NCBI GenBank assembly: GCA_018902385.1
Contig: JABSSW010000070.1
Coordinates: 62,001 to 126,000 of the forward strand
DNA: 64,000 nucleotides
Source: Physcia stellaris
Taxonomy: Eukaryota > Ascomycota > Lecanoromycetes > Caliciales > Physciaceae
Direction: 5' to 3'
The position numbers were made by a program, and so were the translations under genes. The notes beneath the pieces were generated by a model. It saw only the letters and a program-made list of their open reading frames with translations. It was not told where the DNA came from and did not search any database. Shown in pieces: positions 48,901 through 61,058 of the stretch (positions are counted from its first letter, which is position 1; every line of letters begins with the position of its first letter).

Positions 48901-49772
48901 GCTCGAGATCTCAAGATACCCAACCGTGAGCTCGATGGGATTCACTTCGCTATGCAATTCTTACATCGGAACACTAAGTCACTGCTCGACTCAAAACTTT
49001 CAGATGGAGAATACATCTCTGCTAAGGACAAAGACGTCATTGTCATTGGGGGTGGTGATACCGGCAATGACTGCATTGGCACTTCAGTCCGCCACGGCGC
49101 CAAATCTGTCACGAATTTCGAGCTTCTCCCTCAGCCACCGCCAGAGCGTGCTCGTGACAATCCGTGGCCCCAATGGCCTCGCATCTACCGTGTCGATTAC
49201 GGACACACTGAGGTCAAAACCCACATGGGGAAAGATCCTCGCGAATACTGCGTCATGTCCGAGGAATTCGTTGGCGACGACGACGGTCATGTCTCGGGTA
49301 TCAACATCCACCGGGTTGAGTGGACGAAGAGCGTAACGGGAGGCTGGGACATGAAGAAGGTTGAAGGGAGCGAGCAGTTCTTCCCGGCTCAGCTAGTCCT
49401 CCTCTCAATGGGTTTCTTGGGACCTGACGATCGCATGCTTGGGACGGATATCGAGAAAGACGCCCGCAAGAATATCAAGACTCCTCCTGGCAAATACAAT
49501 ACTAATCTGGGTGGTGTCTTCGCTGCCGGTGATTGCCGTCGTGGACAATCACTCATAGTCTGGTAGGCTATCTAACATTCCCAAAGTACGACCCAATGCT
49601 AATTTTATGTAGGGGCATCAACGAAGGTCGTCAAGCAGCTCGCGATGTTGACACCTATCTTATGGGTGTCGGCACGCAGCTTCCCAAGACCGGCGGCATC
49701 GTCCAGCGTGCCCCGTACGAGATCATCGGCAATCACGAGAAGATGAAGCAGCAGGCAGTCGGAGCCGCCTAG
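42987..49772 (+). CDS. Glutamate synthase (NADH-type GOGAT)
   Basis: Six exons (42987-43162, 43214-43254, 43311-43982, 44036-46708, 46874-49562, 49613-49772) give 2136 aa. Single-chain fungal GOGAT makes two glutamates from glutamine and 2-oxoglutarate. A propeptide of 52 residues precedes the catalytic Cys53 (KDA-CGVGF) of the class II amidotransferase domain. Next come the central domain, the FMN-binding synthase domain ([37 protein letters not shown]), the 3Fe-4S cysteines CIMMRKCHLNTC and the GXGXG C-domain. The small-subunit-like part has [19 protein letters not shown], the FAD loop [19 protein letters not shown] and the nucleotide loop [10 protein letters not shown]. Exon joins restore [19 protein letters not shown] and MRKCHLNTC. 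It works with glutamine synthetase in ammonium assimilation. Confidence 0.96.
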
Positions 49773-50353
49773 AAGTCTCCTCCGAGTCTTGACGATTCCC
49801 ATGTACTGTATACTTGACGATATTCCTGCGCATATACATGGAGCGTTTACGGCATGGCAATGAAGTGGGTTTCTTGTACGATGATGACGATTGAAAAGTT
49901 CTGATCATTGAGATACCATCATAGCCATTCGCTTTCTATTTGGGCGGTTGCGTACTGCGATTAGATAACGGCGATATCCTTTCTGCATTCCTTTTCATAG
50001 AAAGTTGCATTTGCGGCGGGTTTTGCTCGGGATCTAGTCTTTTTGATCATCGGCTTGCTGTTGGCTAGATGCCTTCTGATACAGTTGAATACTATCAGAT
50101 TCAAACAATCGGTGATGGATGACGATGTTGCTTGGAAGACGTGACCAAATCAATGTCTCTAAGAGTTCTCGTACGAGTAGACTCGATCGACTATTTGACT
50201 TGGTCTGTGCTGGCATTGTCCTAGCCATGTACACACCTCGACTCACCCCGAACACTAAATAAAGTAAACAAGACCGTAGCATGAAAATCTGCCATCCAGC
50301 ATCAGCCAGCGGGATCTTGTAGATACAGTCCTAAACATATCCAAATCCACACC
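49773..50353. other. Intergenic, no gene recognised
   Basis: About 0.6 kb between two plus-strand genes, containing the GOGAT 3' UTR and the promoter of the WD40 gene. No further feature is seen. Confidence 0.5.
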
Positions 50354-51857
50354 ATGTCCGCATCCAACGACCCCGATCATTTTTTCCAAACCAGGTATAA
50401 ATATCCCCTTCCCGTAATCCACATCTACCGACTAACATCTCCTCAGCTCATCACTTGCGGAAACTGATCGAAAAGCCCGCAAAGCCCCAAACACTCACGG
50501 CGACCCTATCCGTCTCTCCTCCAAAATCCTCGCAGTCATCGCCGACCCCACATTCAATGGCGCAGTCTACCTGGCCGAAAGCGCTGGGACGGCGAGAAGA
50601 GTCGTGCTTGATGTAGGTGAGGACTTCACTCTCACGCCCTTTTCACCCGGAGTGCACGACAGACTGCATTGGCAATGCTGATTGTGGTCGTATGGGTAGA
50701 CAGGTGCGAAGAATGAGGTTTTCCGCTCCCCCGCCTCCACTGCCCCTCTCACCTCCCTCGCGCTCTCGCCTCCTTCCGCAGCAAAGCCAAGGGTGTTATA
50801 CGCAGCGTCATGGGACAAAAGCATTCACTCGTGGGATCTAGCGACGCGGGCGCCTGCGCGGCGGTTTGTGGGCGGGCACACAGATTTCGTAAAATGCATC
50901 GTCACAACCCGTCTACGCGGAAAAGAGCTTCTACTCTCAGGCGGAGCTGATGCGGCGGTCGTGGTATGGGATCTTGAGACTGGAAATAAGGTGCAGGTGC
51001 TGAAGAGCGGGCATAGTAGAGGGATTTTGGACATGGTGCTTGATCCCGAGAGTCCTGCTTTTCTGCTCTCAACACCTGTAGGGGAGGAAGAAGAGATTCC
51101 TAGGTCGGACGAGGGGCATAGAGAAAGGGGAGAATTGCAAGAGCAGAAGCAGGCAGGGGCGGAGATACGCGTCTTTACTGCCTCCTCCGATCGTACAATT
51201 CGTCGTTTCGCTCTCACCTTCTCCTCCCCAGCTTCGACTAACACAGCCAACCCCTTCAAGAACACCCTCCCATATCTTACAGAAACGCAGCCGGAAGACC
51301 CCATCATAGCGCACGAAACCTCCATCAACGCCCTCCACTTCCCCTCCTTCTCCGACGAAAGCGACCTCTGGACCGCCTCTGCGGACGGAACAGCAAAATG
51401 CCTCTCCCGCTCCCAGTCCTGGGAATCCGACACCGAGCTCCCGCACGGTGACTACGTGCGCGCTGTCGTAGTTGACGATATCGGCGGATGGGTCATCACG
51501 GCAGGGCGAAGCGAGGAGGTCAAGGTGTGGGATAAAGCTACGGGGAAGATACATCATACTTACAGTGGGCATTTCGACGAGGTTACGGGATTAGTTCTGA
51601 TGGAGAAGAGGGCAGAGATCGTTAGTGTGGCAATTGATGGAACTGTTAGGAGGTGGAGTTTGAAGAAGGAGGACCTAGCTGCTGCGAGAAGTAAAGCGGC
51701 GGAGGAAGCGGAGAAGAGGGAGAGGGGGGAGGATATTGTCGATGATAACCAGGGAGATGGGGAGGCTGGAAGTGGAAAGACGGCTCAGGAGGCTAAGGAG
51801 GGCTTGTTGACAGAGGAAGAGGAGCGGGAGTTGGCTGAGTTGATGGAGGATGATTGA
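50354..51857 (+). CDS. WD40-repeat protein, unknown role
   Basis: Three exons (50354-50394, 50447-50616, 50704-51857) give 454 aa. The start MSASNDPDHFFQT is spliced to SSLAETDRKARKAP, then the repeats begin. WD-type units are visible as VLYAASWDKSIHSWDLATR, LLLSGGADAAVVVWDLETG, VFTASSDRTIRRFAL, LWTASADGTAKCL, WVITAGRSEEVKVWDKATG and IVSVAIDGTVRRWSL, at least six blades and probably a seven-blade propeller. The C-terminal ~60 residues are acidic and lysine-rich and form a likely coiled coil (EEAEKRERGED..EEERELAELMEDD). No accessory domain identifies the complex it serves, so I give no function. Scaffold proteins of this plain WD40 type are common in the nucleus and cytosol. Confidence 0.82.
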
Positions 51858-52652
51858 GCGATACCCATCCTCGCAACAAGAGCTCCCATTTGCCCAGCCG
51901 TCGCCGTCCAGGGAACTTGGATTCCCAGCATCGACACCAGCGTTCCTCAAGTCCCTTCTCTAACTTATCGAGACATTGCTTCACTAACAGAACAGAAAAA
52001 CCAGAACGAGGACAGATCATCACCTAGACATAGCTGTGGAGCTGCCTTCCAACCTCCAATTCGGTAACCAATCTGAGTCAACGGCAATAGTGAGTGAGGA
52101 CGTCGACCATACTAAATTCAGAACAGGCTTTCATCGGGCTCCCCTTGGCGAAGAGTGCAACAGAAGAGGGATTTTACGCTGAAAACAATAAGTGCAAATC
52201 ACCAAACTACAACTCCTCTAGCTCTAATTTCATCAAATTCGTGCTTCTCTCAAGCGCTGGATGCATCTCCTACGGCGATCTTATCGATTGCAATCCAGTG
52301 GGACATTGCGAAGGGCAAACATGGTCATCATTGAAATAGATGCAGGTCTCGGGTAGATGCCTTGGTCTCCTCATACTTTAGTTCAAGTGTGCAGGAAACT
52401 GCCGCTGTGTTTGGCCCCCGTCCAAGTGTATTGGCATGTCTGGTAACGGGGACAAAGACCATGACTCAGGTGGGTCATCCTCTTCTGTCTATATTTTCTC
52501 ACGGTCGCCTGATCTCGTCCTTTCGCACCTTCATACTTGAATACAAAACCTTGAGTGTCTACTACGAGGTATTTTGGAAACCTTGATTATTCCAGCTGAA
52601 GATTACATTCAGTTGCCACGAGCTCTTCAGCTGAAGAGCGCAGCAAGACATC
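51858..52652. other. Intergenic, no gene recognised
   Basis: About 0.8 kb between the WD40 gene and the RING gene, both plus strand. Open frames at 52094-52339 and 52362-52586 (+) are short and unrecognised. I see no repeat or RNA. Confidence 0.45.
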
Positions 52653-54025
52653 ATGATAAATCCAACCATCGCGTGGGACCCCACTACTCTTTTCGGCATT
52701 GACATGTCGCGCTCAAAATGTTGTGGCAAGGCCACAATGAAGGGTTTACGATGCACAAGGGACATTTCTTTGGCTAAACAACAAGAAATCAAGCGACTGC
52801 TCCAGAAACTCAGTAGCCATCAACCTAACGTCGCGATGATCGACACCTGGCTCGACAGGCTGGCTCATTGTTTGCTGTGCGAACCTATGCATCAGGACCA
52901 GGCTGAGAACCTTGTTGATCAATGGGAAAAAAATTTTGACGCCTTGATTGCTAGGACACGGAGGCAATATGGGAATTATGGCTGGGACTGGGCGATGGAT
53001 AGGACGAGATCGCAGAATCGAGAATTAGAAATCGAGATGAACCGAAGTACACAAGCCAGAACACGGTATCGGCAACCACAAAATACTGGCCCTCAGGCAG
53101 CGACTAGACGCTCTGCCACAGCAGCAGAGGCCACCCGTGCACGCGATCGCCAGATTCCTGATCTGGTCATCAGACAACCTGTTTCGGGCCCCGCAGATGG
53201 CACAGAAGTTGCGCGCGATGAGGGGATCGTCAACAGTGTAAGAGAAGAGCTGGCACTACAGGTCAAGTTCGAAGAAGCAGGAATCCAGGCAACAGCCACC
53301 GTGAATCATGATTCTCCAGCATCTCCGGCCGCCAATCGCATCGAAGACACGCTGGGCAATCCCATTATCCATCGACCCGAGATGGTCAATATTCCAGCGT
53401 CGGACAATGATGCCAGTGCCAACAACAATCGACTCGAGGCGGACAATATTCTACAAGAGGCTCCAGCGCCGGATACTACACCTAACCTATCAGGCGAGTG
53501 CCCGATATGCCTAGACAGTATAATCGATCGTGGCTATCTCGTATGCTGCCAAGCGTATTGCGGTCGGTATTTCCATCGTCGTTGTTTGCGACGCTATGTT
53601 CGGCGATCGGGAGATACGAGGTGTCCATGGTGGTTGGTCCTTCACCGTCCCTTTTTAAACACCGGATGATACTAATATCAAGTAGTCGTGTAATCTGGAT
53701 TGAGGAGGAAGATGAGGAGACGCCGATGGTCGAAGAGGGGGATGCAGTCGATATCCCACTAGCTGCGCCCATGGTCGAAGAAAGGGATGCAGTCGATATC
53801 CCACCAGCTGCGCCCATGGTCAAAGCGGTCAAGCTAATTTTCAATCTCGTGAAGGCAATCGCGAGGAACGCTGTCGATTCCCTCCATCCTCTTGACATCG
53901 AGCCACAGCTTCCATGGAGAGAATTTCTATCTATGGTGGCACAAGCATCCCTATTGTATATTCTTTTTGCGCTCTTTATCTTTTCTTATTTCTTGCTGAC
54001 TCCAATCAATCACAATTCCACCTAG
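52653..54025 (+). CDS. RING-type zinc finger protein with C-terminal membrane anchor
   Basis: Two exons, 52653-53629 and 53686-54025, give 438 aa. The splice is inside the RING finger: CPICLDSI..YLVCCQAYCGRYFHRRCLRRYV..TRCPW plus CR, so only the spliced form has the last cysteine pair (CPWC). The finger is at about residues 284-326 and is a probable E3 ubiquitin ligase module. The N-terminus carries SKCCGKATMKGLRC, a small Cys motif seen in some fungal proteins. The middle (about 110-280) is polar and disordered. After the finger there is an exact-phase tandem repeat (MVEEGDAVDIPLAAP / MVEERDAVDIPPAAP) and a C-terminal hydrophobic segment (SLLYILFALFIFSYFLL), suggesting a tail-anchored ligase. 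A second ATG at 52704 is possible. Target unknown. Confidence 0.72.
53728..53817 (+). repeat. 45-bp in-frame tandem repeat in the RING gene
   Basis: Two adjacent units of 45 bp starting ATGGTCGAAGA, with GATGCAGTCGATATCCCA in both, encode a repeated acidic MVEE.DAVDIP.AAP peptide between the RING finger and the membrane anchor. A third partial start (ATGGTCAAAG) follows. Confidence 0.8.
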
Positions 54026-56330
54026 CGCACTCTCTGCGACTTTGACTGCTTCTTCTAGGATTATCTGGGGGTTTGGGTTAGGATGATAAATAGCTGGATA
54101 ACTCAGAAGCGCGTTGGATGATTGAAAGTCTTCTTGGATACTATCTCGAAAATGAGAGACACATATTAATGAGGATTAGAATCAGCCAATCGTGCTATAA
54201 TGGGTATGAAACCTATTTCCACATCCTCGCCAAACCCCTTTCTGAATTGCGGAAGTCGAAATGGTGCTTGCCGTTATCATCCTCAACCCACATATATCAC
54301 CGCCCCAGTGATCGACTTTGCTGCCGAGTCACCGTTCCGTCTCTCTTCAGTACGAGTACTAGTACAGCTAGCAACGATCAGAACACCAGATCTCAACCAC
54401 AAGTACAAGGTCAATCTTACAGCTGCAACTGTCCCTGCATTCAAAGAGTCGAGTCCCCTCCATGACCACCGAGAATGGCCCCACAATTTAATGTTCTACA
54501 TTGATCAACAGGTTCTAATACTTAGACGAAAGGTGACTTCAATGATGAAAGAGCATCACTTCTTGCTCTCAATTTTACTCAATTCTGTATCAGTGTTTAA
54601 CCACCTGCCTGTTCAGATTCTCTGATTCTGCGATATTAATAAATTACTAGAGGGGGGTTTGTGGTTGTCGGGTTTGTGGTAGATGGGATAACGATTTATG
54701 AATAGGACTTGAATTGGGAAGCGGTAGGATGGGAGATGGATACTTGCACTGCTACGAAGCATACAGGAAAGAGGTGCGGATGTGGAGTTCAAAACCTTGT
54801 TTGGGGGTGGGGGGACCACTATATATCTCTATGTCTATCTTACACCAATCACGGGCCCCAAACAGAAATACCCCCCCCCTCCCCCAGACCCGAAAAAACA
54901 GACTTCTCGGGCCTCTATATATGAAGTTGAGAGCCATTCGATTTCTAGAGGTTTGGTCGAGAGTCTTCGACCCTCGATATAGAGTTTATATCGCGCTAAC
55001 ACACGGACCACCGTCGCAGTATGTTGATCCGAAAACGATCTCTTTCACCTCGCATTCTCACCCCAACGAAATATGGGTGGTGAAGGATCAGGCTTTATGG
55101 TTAGATAGTAGTCGCTAGCCCCTTGAAGCCCCCCGCTTCCACCCCTCTGATCGGGTTAGTTTCCTTTTCCTTTTCCTTTTCCTTTCGCTCAATTCTTTTC
55201 GCGTTGGTAGACCAGGATCGGATGTACTTTCCCATTAGTAGCAAGGAGAGCAAGGAAGCACGAGCCAACTCACAACCCCGTGTCTTCCATTGACTTCCGC
55301 CTTTGGATCTTCCCTTTTTCGTCCAACACATTACAGAGCTCAACGACTCATCCACAAGAACGAGAGCGAGTTGTCGTTCACTCCCTCATTCCTTCATTTT
55401 CTCTTTCTCGATGAAATAGTAAATCGTCGTATCGCTCCAGCTATCCGATTCTATGCACCCGTACCCTCTATGCACGCATACCGCGAGTATATCTCCTTGC
55501 AGGACTTGATATTGCGATGGAATTTCAGGACGCGGATGAGAAAAGGGACGAGGAAGAGGGAAGATGATAAAGGTGGTAAAGGAATAGGGTATGCAAACTG
55601 GAGCGATCCAAGCTTTCAATGGCCCTTAACCCCCCTCCCTGCCCCATAAGCTAAGAAAGACGAACTCATACGACTTCCCGCTCCCTCTCTAGTGGATCAA
55701 AAACGTGCGGAGATAGATTACGTTCTGCAGTCTCGAATTCTTCACTGAGGATAAGTAAAAAAAAGGGCGAGGGGAAAACATGAGGGTGGGAGGTTTTGAG
55801 TTTTGAGAGGATGTATGGTGATTACAGTAGGGACTTGAATGTCTTGATTGGGTTGATAAGTAGGGGTGGTTTTGAGGAGATGGGGAGATGAGGAGCTGGT
55901 ATGAGGGGGGTGGGAGGGTTTGTATGGTTTTTGAGGAAGCGATGAAGGATGAGGGGAGGAGGAGAGGAGAGGAGAAAGAAAAGAAAGAAAAGAAAAAAGA
56001 AGAGAAGACAGGAGAAAAGGAAAGTGGCAGAGTAGAGAGTCGAAAGGAAAGGTCGGGAGGGACTTTGGAGATTCAGGTAGAAAGGAGATATCGATCACCT
56101 CCACGCAATCTCAACCGGCTAACTTGTGCGCTCCGTCGTGCCATCCATCCAGTCCCTCGAAGGATGCGCCACTTGATATCCATGACTCGCAGTAGGCGAT
56201 TCCATGACCCAGGGAAGGCCGTCAACGGCATACATAGTCATAACACCCAGGTAACCTCCATCACCTCAGAACGCCCCGGCGCCCCCCACCAAAGCCACCA
56301 TCGACCTAGATCCACTCTTCAGAACTTCGT
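54026..56330. other. Large intergenic region with simple-sequence tracts
   Basis: About 2.3 kb between convergent genes (RING +, glutaminase-like -). It holds a G-run at 54803-54814 facing a C-run at 54871-54884, a (TTTTCC)n tract at 55160-55185 and a 58-nt pure purine tract at 55951-56008. Open frames such as 54714-55118 (+), 55290-55649 (+) and 55888-56487 (+) look like composition artefacts. No gene is called. Confidence 0.5.
55951..56008. repeat. Pure polypurine tract
   Basis: 58 consecutive purines on the + strand, G-rich at the left and A-rich at the right. It is a low-complexity tract with potential for triplex DNA, downstream of the glutaminase-like gene. Confidence 0.85.
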
Positions 56331-58536
56331 TCAACCCCCATCAAACCCTCGTATCCGAACCCGCCTCCCCCTAAAAAGCCCCGCGCCCTCCATAGCCAAC
56401 TCCGCAAAATGCCCCCCACAACCGGCCTCGCACGCCACCCGAGCGTCCGCCCCGCCCTCTCGCCCGCCACATAAAACTGATCACTAAACGGCACCTGATT
56501 CGCGCCACTGCTGATATACGCGTGCACATCATCGATAAACATATCCCTGGTCGCATTCCCCGTCCCGGACCCGCCGCCGCGGCGAACTGCATCCAGTCGG
56601 TTTTGCCCCAGGGGACTCTGCTGTCCAGCGGCACGCCGGCGGCCGCGCGGCGGGTGGGGTAGTACGCGGCTTGCATGTCGAGGGCGGCTTGGGGGAAGGT
56701 GCGCAGGCGGAGGAGGGCGTCGGGGTAGAGGTTGAAGGCGGTGGTGTAGGTGTTTGCGTTGCCGGGGTAGTTGAGGGTGAAGTGGGTTTTTGCGGGATCG
56801 GTGGCTAGGCCTTGGGTGTAGAGCGTGTTGGCGTAGTTTTTGCCGATGGTGCTGTAGCGCGGTTCGTTGAAGAGGGTGCCGTAGGCGTTGAGGGCGATGG
56901 CGGCTTTGATGGCGAGGTTGGTTTGGTTGGCTGTTGCGCCGGTGCCGTCGTCCGTGGAGAGCTGGGAGGGCATGTTGATGCCGTTTGTCACGAGGTAGTC
57001 GGCGTAGCCGCGGAGAAGGGTGTGGTACCGGTTTGCGAAGGTGTTGTTGCGAGATGCAAGAGTGTAGGCGTAGGTGAGGATGAGGAGGTTGCCGCATTCT
57101 TCTACGGGTTGGGCTTCTGCGGCTTGGTTGTCGTGGCCGATGGCATTGGGGTAAGAGGTGCCGATGTCGTGGATGGCGTAGGGTTGCTTCCAGCGGCCGG
57201 TGGAGAGGTATTGCATTACCGGTTCGAGGAGAAGGCGGATGTACTCTGGGTTCATGACGTAGAACAGGGGGAATGCCGGGTATATCACGTCGACTGGGAT
57301 ACGAATTAGTCTTCTAAACTTGATCCACAATGATCGAAGTGTCTTACTAGTATTGACATTTCCGTCGCTCGATACTTCTTTCATAAAGGCCATGACATTC
57401 CTCGTGTCAAGGGTGTCTGCTGGAATAGTAAGATCAGTAGCCCCGTAGGCTTGGCGAACGCTCAGAGCGAGAATATCAGAGTAGTTGGTACCCCCTAATG
57501 CTGAAGACCTAGTCTCTAATTGTGTGTCGAAAGCGAGAGACTCCCGGTTCGCATCTGTGTAATCCTCAAGGAAGTGGCATACTGCACAGACGTTGGCCGC
57601 GGTGGTGCCTCTGTAGTACCCAGCCCTTGCATTTCCTAGGTAATTGACGGCTTGTCGGCGTTCATATCCAATAGCGAATGTGACTGAACTGGTTGAAGAT
57701 ATTCTGCCAAGATCGTGAGAGAGGGCTGAAACGTCGCCTGGTGCCCATGGAGGATTGGTACCCAGTAGACGGCCGTTTGTGAAGAATTCATTGCGAATGT
57801 CATTGATACGACCCGATGAGCTTGTCAACTTGGACGTGTTGGAGGGGTTTGAAGCTAGAGTCACAGTACCCCACAGTGCTTGCTCTTGAGGATTTTGTGC
57901 ATATGTCGCAGCGCCTGCAACCGACATCTGCCATATGAGCGTTTCATTCGTGTTATATAGATGATGTCTGGTATTTCCACTCTGCCCGGTCCAAGTCTCA
58001 TCAAGATCGAGATAGACTTGGACGCTTACACTGGCAGCACTGAATGCGGAGACTGTAAGATAGCTGTATGGTAAGGACTGGCGGAGATAGTTACGGGGCG
58101 AAACGGGAGAGAGGAAATCAAGCCTTAGAGTTGTAGATCCAGCCGTCAAGGTGAAGATGGTATGAGTAGCCGTGTACTCTGCACTTACGACCGTAGCTGG
58201 CTGAACACCTCTGGGTGGGGATGGTACACCGAGCAAGCTGTAGGTATTTCCGCCCACCCGTGCAAAAATAGCAGTCCCTAGGTTCTGGCCATTCCAAAAT
58301 TGCGGTACTGCCGTCGGTAAGAAATCGACTACATTTCCTGGTAGCCATACTAGATCACATCAGCATAGAGAAAGCCACGAGGGATCCAATGCTAACGAAC
58401 CAGACAGGTATGGGTTCCGGACCGCGATTGGGTATGAAGGAGGCAAGAGGGGGATGTGCGTAACTGCAGTGGCAATTCCTACAAACATAGGAACAAGTAG
58501 CCGCAAGAATACCCAAAGCACCGATGTGTTACGCAT
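56331..58536 (-). CDS. Secreted glutaminase A-like enzyme (DUF5127/DUF4965/DUF1793), frameshifted
   Basis: Exons are 58536-58401, 58349-57348 and 57293 to about 56331. The start MRNTSVLWVFLRLLVPMFVGIATAV is a signal peptide, followed by NPYLS-VWLPGN across the first intron, PQFWNGQNLGTAIFARV, and SAFSAASVSVQVYLDLDETWTG. The second join gives GNVNT-IDVIYPAFPLFYVMNPE. Then come HDIGTSYPNAIGH and VEECGNLLILTYAY of the C-terminal six-hairpin domain and WGKTDWMQF. The architecture matches A. oryzae glutaminase GtaA and related secreted proteins of about 690 aa. Oddity: conserved sequence needs one extra base at 56570-56572 (to reach SGTGNATRDMFIDDVHAYI) and again at 56412-56417 (to reach RPVVGGHFAEL). 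As written the C-terminus is scrambled. The true stop is then near 56331. Confidence 0.85.
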
Positions 58537-61058
58537 TTTGGAGGGTTTGCAGGTCAATATAGAGTATGGGGGATAAGTAGTACCGTCTAATGAAAAGGGT
58601 AAGGACTGTGGGTTGCTACAGAAAGGAATGTAGTTGCATAAAGCAAAGATTCAGAAATGACTGACTAGGAAATCAAAAGAGTGGAAGTTCCTGTAGTTGA
58701 ACATCTACACATTGGCCAATGGTAATGACTAGATATAAGTATCTGATAGCACGTTAAGGAAAGGGGTAGACTACACGAGACACAGCCTAGAAGCCTAGCA
58801 TGCAAAGCAGAGCAAAGCAGCCGGAAAGCTGCACCATTAGGGGATCCTACATCTGATAGGAACACTTTGGGCTACCTATGTAGTTTCAGACCTGTCACCG
58901 AGAATGCCCTTTCAGATCGTCTGTGGCGATTGGTCGAACCCCTCATTGTGCTCTTATGTTCTTGAATCGAGGGGAGAGCGGGGAAGAACCTTTAATTTGA
59001 GCCTCTATGCGATGCGAATAGGGACATCAAATAGCATGGTTCGTGAGCAGGATATTGCAGGCCTTCAGATGCGAGATTGCTCGGTAAACCTTGCATTCTA
59101 CCGTCCCGTGCCTTCTCAAGCCACTTATGGAGCCGGCTTCTAGGTGTTTGAGGTGCTTGTTTCAAGGTTTGCGGGGTATGCAGTAGGTCTAAACATAGCT
59201 GGATGGACCGTGCGATGAGACGGACGCGCTCCAATGGATAGAAGTATCGCCCCGAGTTTTAGTGTGGTCCTGACCGACGTTTATCTGGAACTCTGCAAGC
59301 TTTGTTAGTCCATCGTGATTCCTGAAGAGTGAAAAGTAGCATTGAAGCTTCAACAAGGGATTTGACCAGCCTGAAGAAGATTCTGTTTCGAACGCTGTGA
59401 AGCCCCCTGGGCTGGCGTAAACGAGTTCAAAACACCATGGGTGAGGCTATGGGCTACATATATAAATGCAAATGAAGCTCCGAAAACGAAACACCATCTT
59501 GGCTGCTTGAAATTCAAGTGTCCCATGCTCTGGTGTGGTGCTATCGTGGCTTCCAGGCATCGCCACCGATACACTCAATTTAATAAATGAAGCATATGAA
59601 GGCATAAAGACCGTATGAAAATGATATGAAGAAGACAACATCATCTTCTGCTTCCGCCCCAGGTCGGGTCAAATTCGTGGATCTGTCGCTGTATCCTGAA
59701 AAACAATAACACTTAGTACCAGACCATGGGATCGACACCTTTGTTACAGTGATCAGTATTCTTCATCACCAAGCCTAAGTTTTCTGCAAAAGACTCCAAG
59801 AGACCATGCTGCAGGACTCTTCTTTATGCGATAGAATAAAAACCTCTATCTGATCCGTCTTCACGTCATGCGATATTGATAGGTATTCCGTTTACCTGAC
59901 TCAGATGCAGAACTCAACCCCTCGATCTCTGCAAAGAAGGTAGAAAAAATGGAAGACGAAAAGGACTCCGAGGCACAGTTGCCGCGCCACAAATCTTCCC
60001 ACGCCAAAATGCCAAACCAAGAAGATCAGCTTTCGTCACGGCACCCAACATACCTCGACCCCATCCACCCACCTCAGCCTTGAGCACCATCCATCTCTTA
60101 CCCTCTTAACAGCTCCACTCCCTACAACACCGCCGCAATCCCCCAATCCTACCACCCCCACAAAATCCTTCTTAGTTCATGTCGGAAACCGAGGACCCGA
60201 GCATATCCCCGCCAAAGCCCGATGTCTCCGGGGATCTTACCTCCGTCCGGAATCCCAGGCAATCGCTGCACCCGGATCGGGAATGATCGTCGACGGGATG
60301 GGGCTTCTTTGGTGGACCCGTGACTAGAGAATTTGTAAGTTCTGATTGAGCTGGGGGCTGGATGTTGGTGGAGCCAGGTGCCTGGACCTTGGAAGAAGTC
60401 AGGTCCTGATGAGTGCGAGGGGCGGATTTTTCTTTTAGTTTATTCCTGGGATTGAGGAGGCGGGTGAGTAGGGACGTGGGTGACACAGGGGAATGGAACG
60501 AGGGATGCCAGGTATGTGGATGAGGCGGGGGTTCGAGGCAGGGACTTTTGCATCGATGCGTATATGCATGCACGTACGATCGGTGTGGAGATCGGGGGAT
60601 TGCATCATCTGACTTTTGTGCATGGGTAGTACTTGACACTAAGCATGGTAGATGCAGGATCTTACTTGGTCGCACGTGAGCGTCATGGGTATTCCAGATA
60701 TGGTAGTATCAGGATTCAGGTGCAGCGGTCGTGTTGCACGAGCACAAATACAGTCAGCATGGATCTATGCAGGCAGCCATGTGTATTTTTAGAGTAGATG
60801 ATTTTTTGATGCAGTTTCATAGGACATAGACCATTCTTGGACAATGCATAACGCGTAAATACAATAGGAGAGTAGCTTCTAAAGATATAACCACAAAAAG
60901 GTAAGCCCATAAAGAAAGTAAGAAGGTAAGAAAAGCCATAGATCCGAGACCCAACCCTGAATACACCAGGACAAAAGAGCCTCCAAAGTACATGTAAAGA
61001 TCCACAGTAGTCATACAGCGCCACCATCAAACCTGTTGATTACATCTGTTGTCATCCC
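58537..61058. other. Large intergenic region containing dispersed repeat copy C
   Basis: About 2.5 kb between two minus-strand secreted-enzyme genes. It carries repeat copy C at 59591-59669. The longest unexplained open frame is 60172-60675 (-), 167 codons, Pro/Ser/His-rich, without an ATG and with a possible splice donor at its start. I do not call it a gene. Nothing else is recognised. Confidence 0.5.
59591..59669. repeat. Dispersed repeat, copy C
   Basis: Third copy of the repeat at 4569-4645 and 5012-5085. It shares AGCATATGAA, GATATGAAGA, CATCATCTTC and TTCCGCCCCAGGTCGGGT. The copy is the most diverged of the three and lies 54 kb away in intergenic DNA, in the same orientation. Confidence 0.5.

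Noticed and set aside
54714-55118. 134-codon open frame on the + strand
   Set aside because: It crosses the G-run and C-run, where frames are unreliable, and resembles no protein.
60172-60675. 167-codon Pro/Ser/His-rich frame on the minus strand
   Set aside because: It has no ATG and no recognised domain, and the only splice evidence is a GTAAG near its 5' end. It is kept as unexplained DNA.
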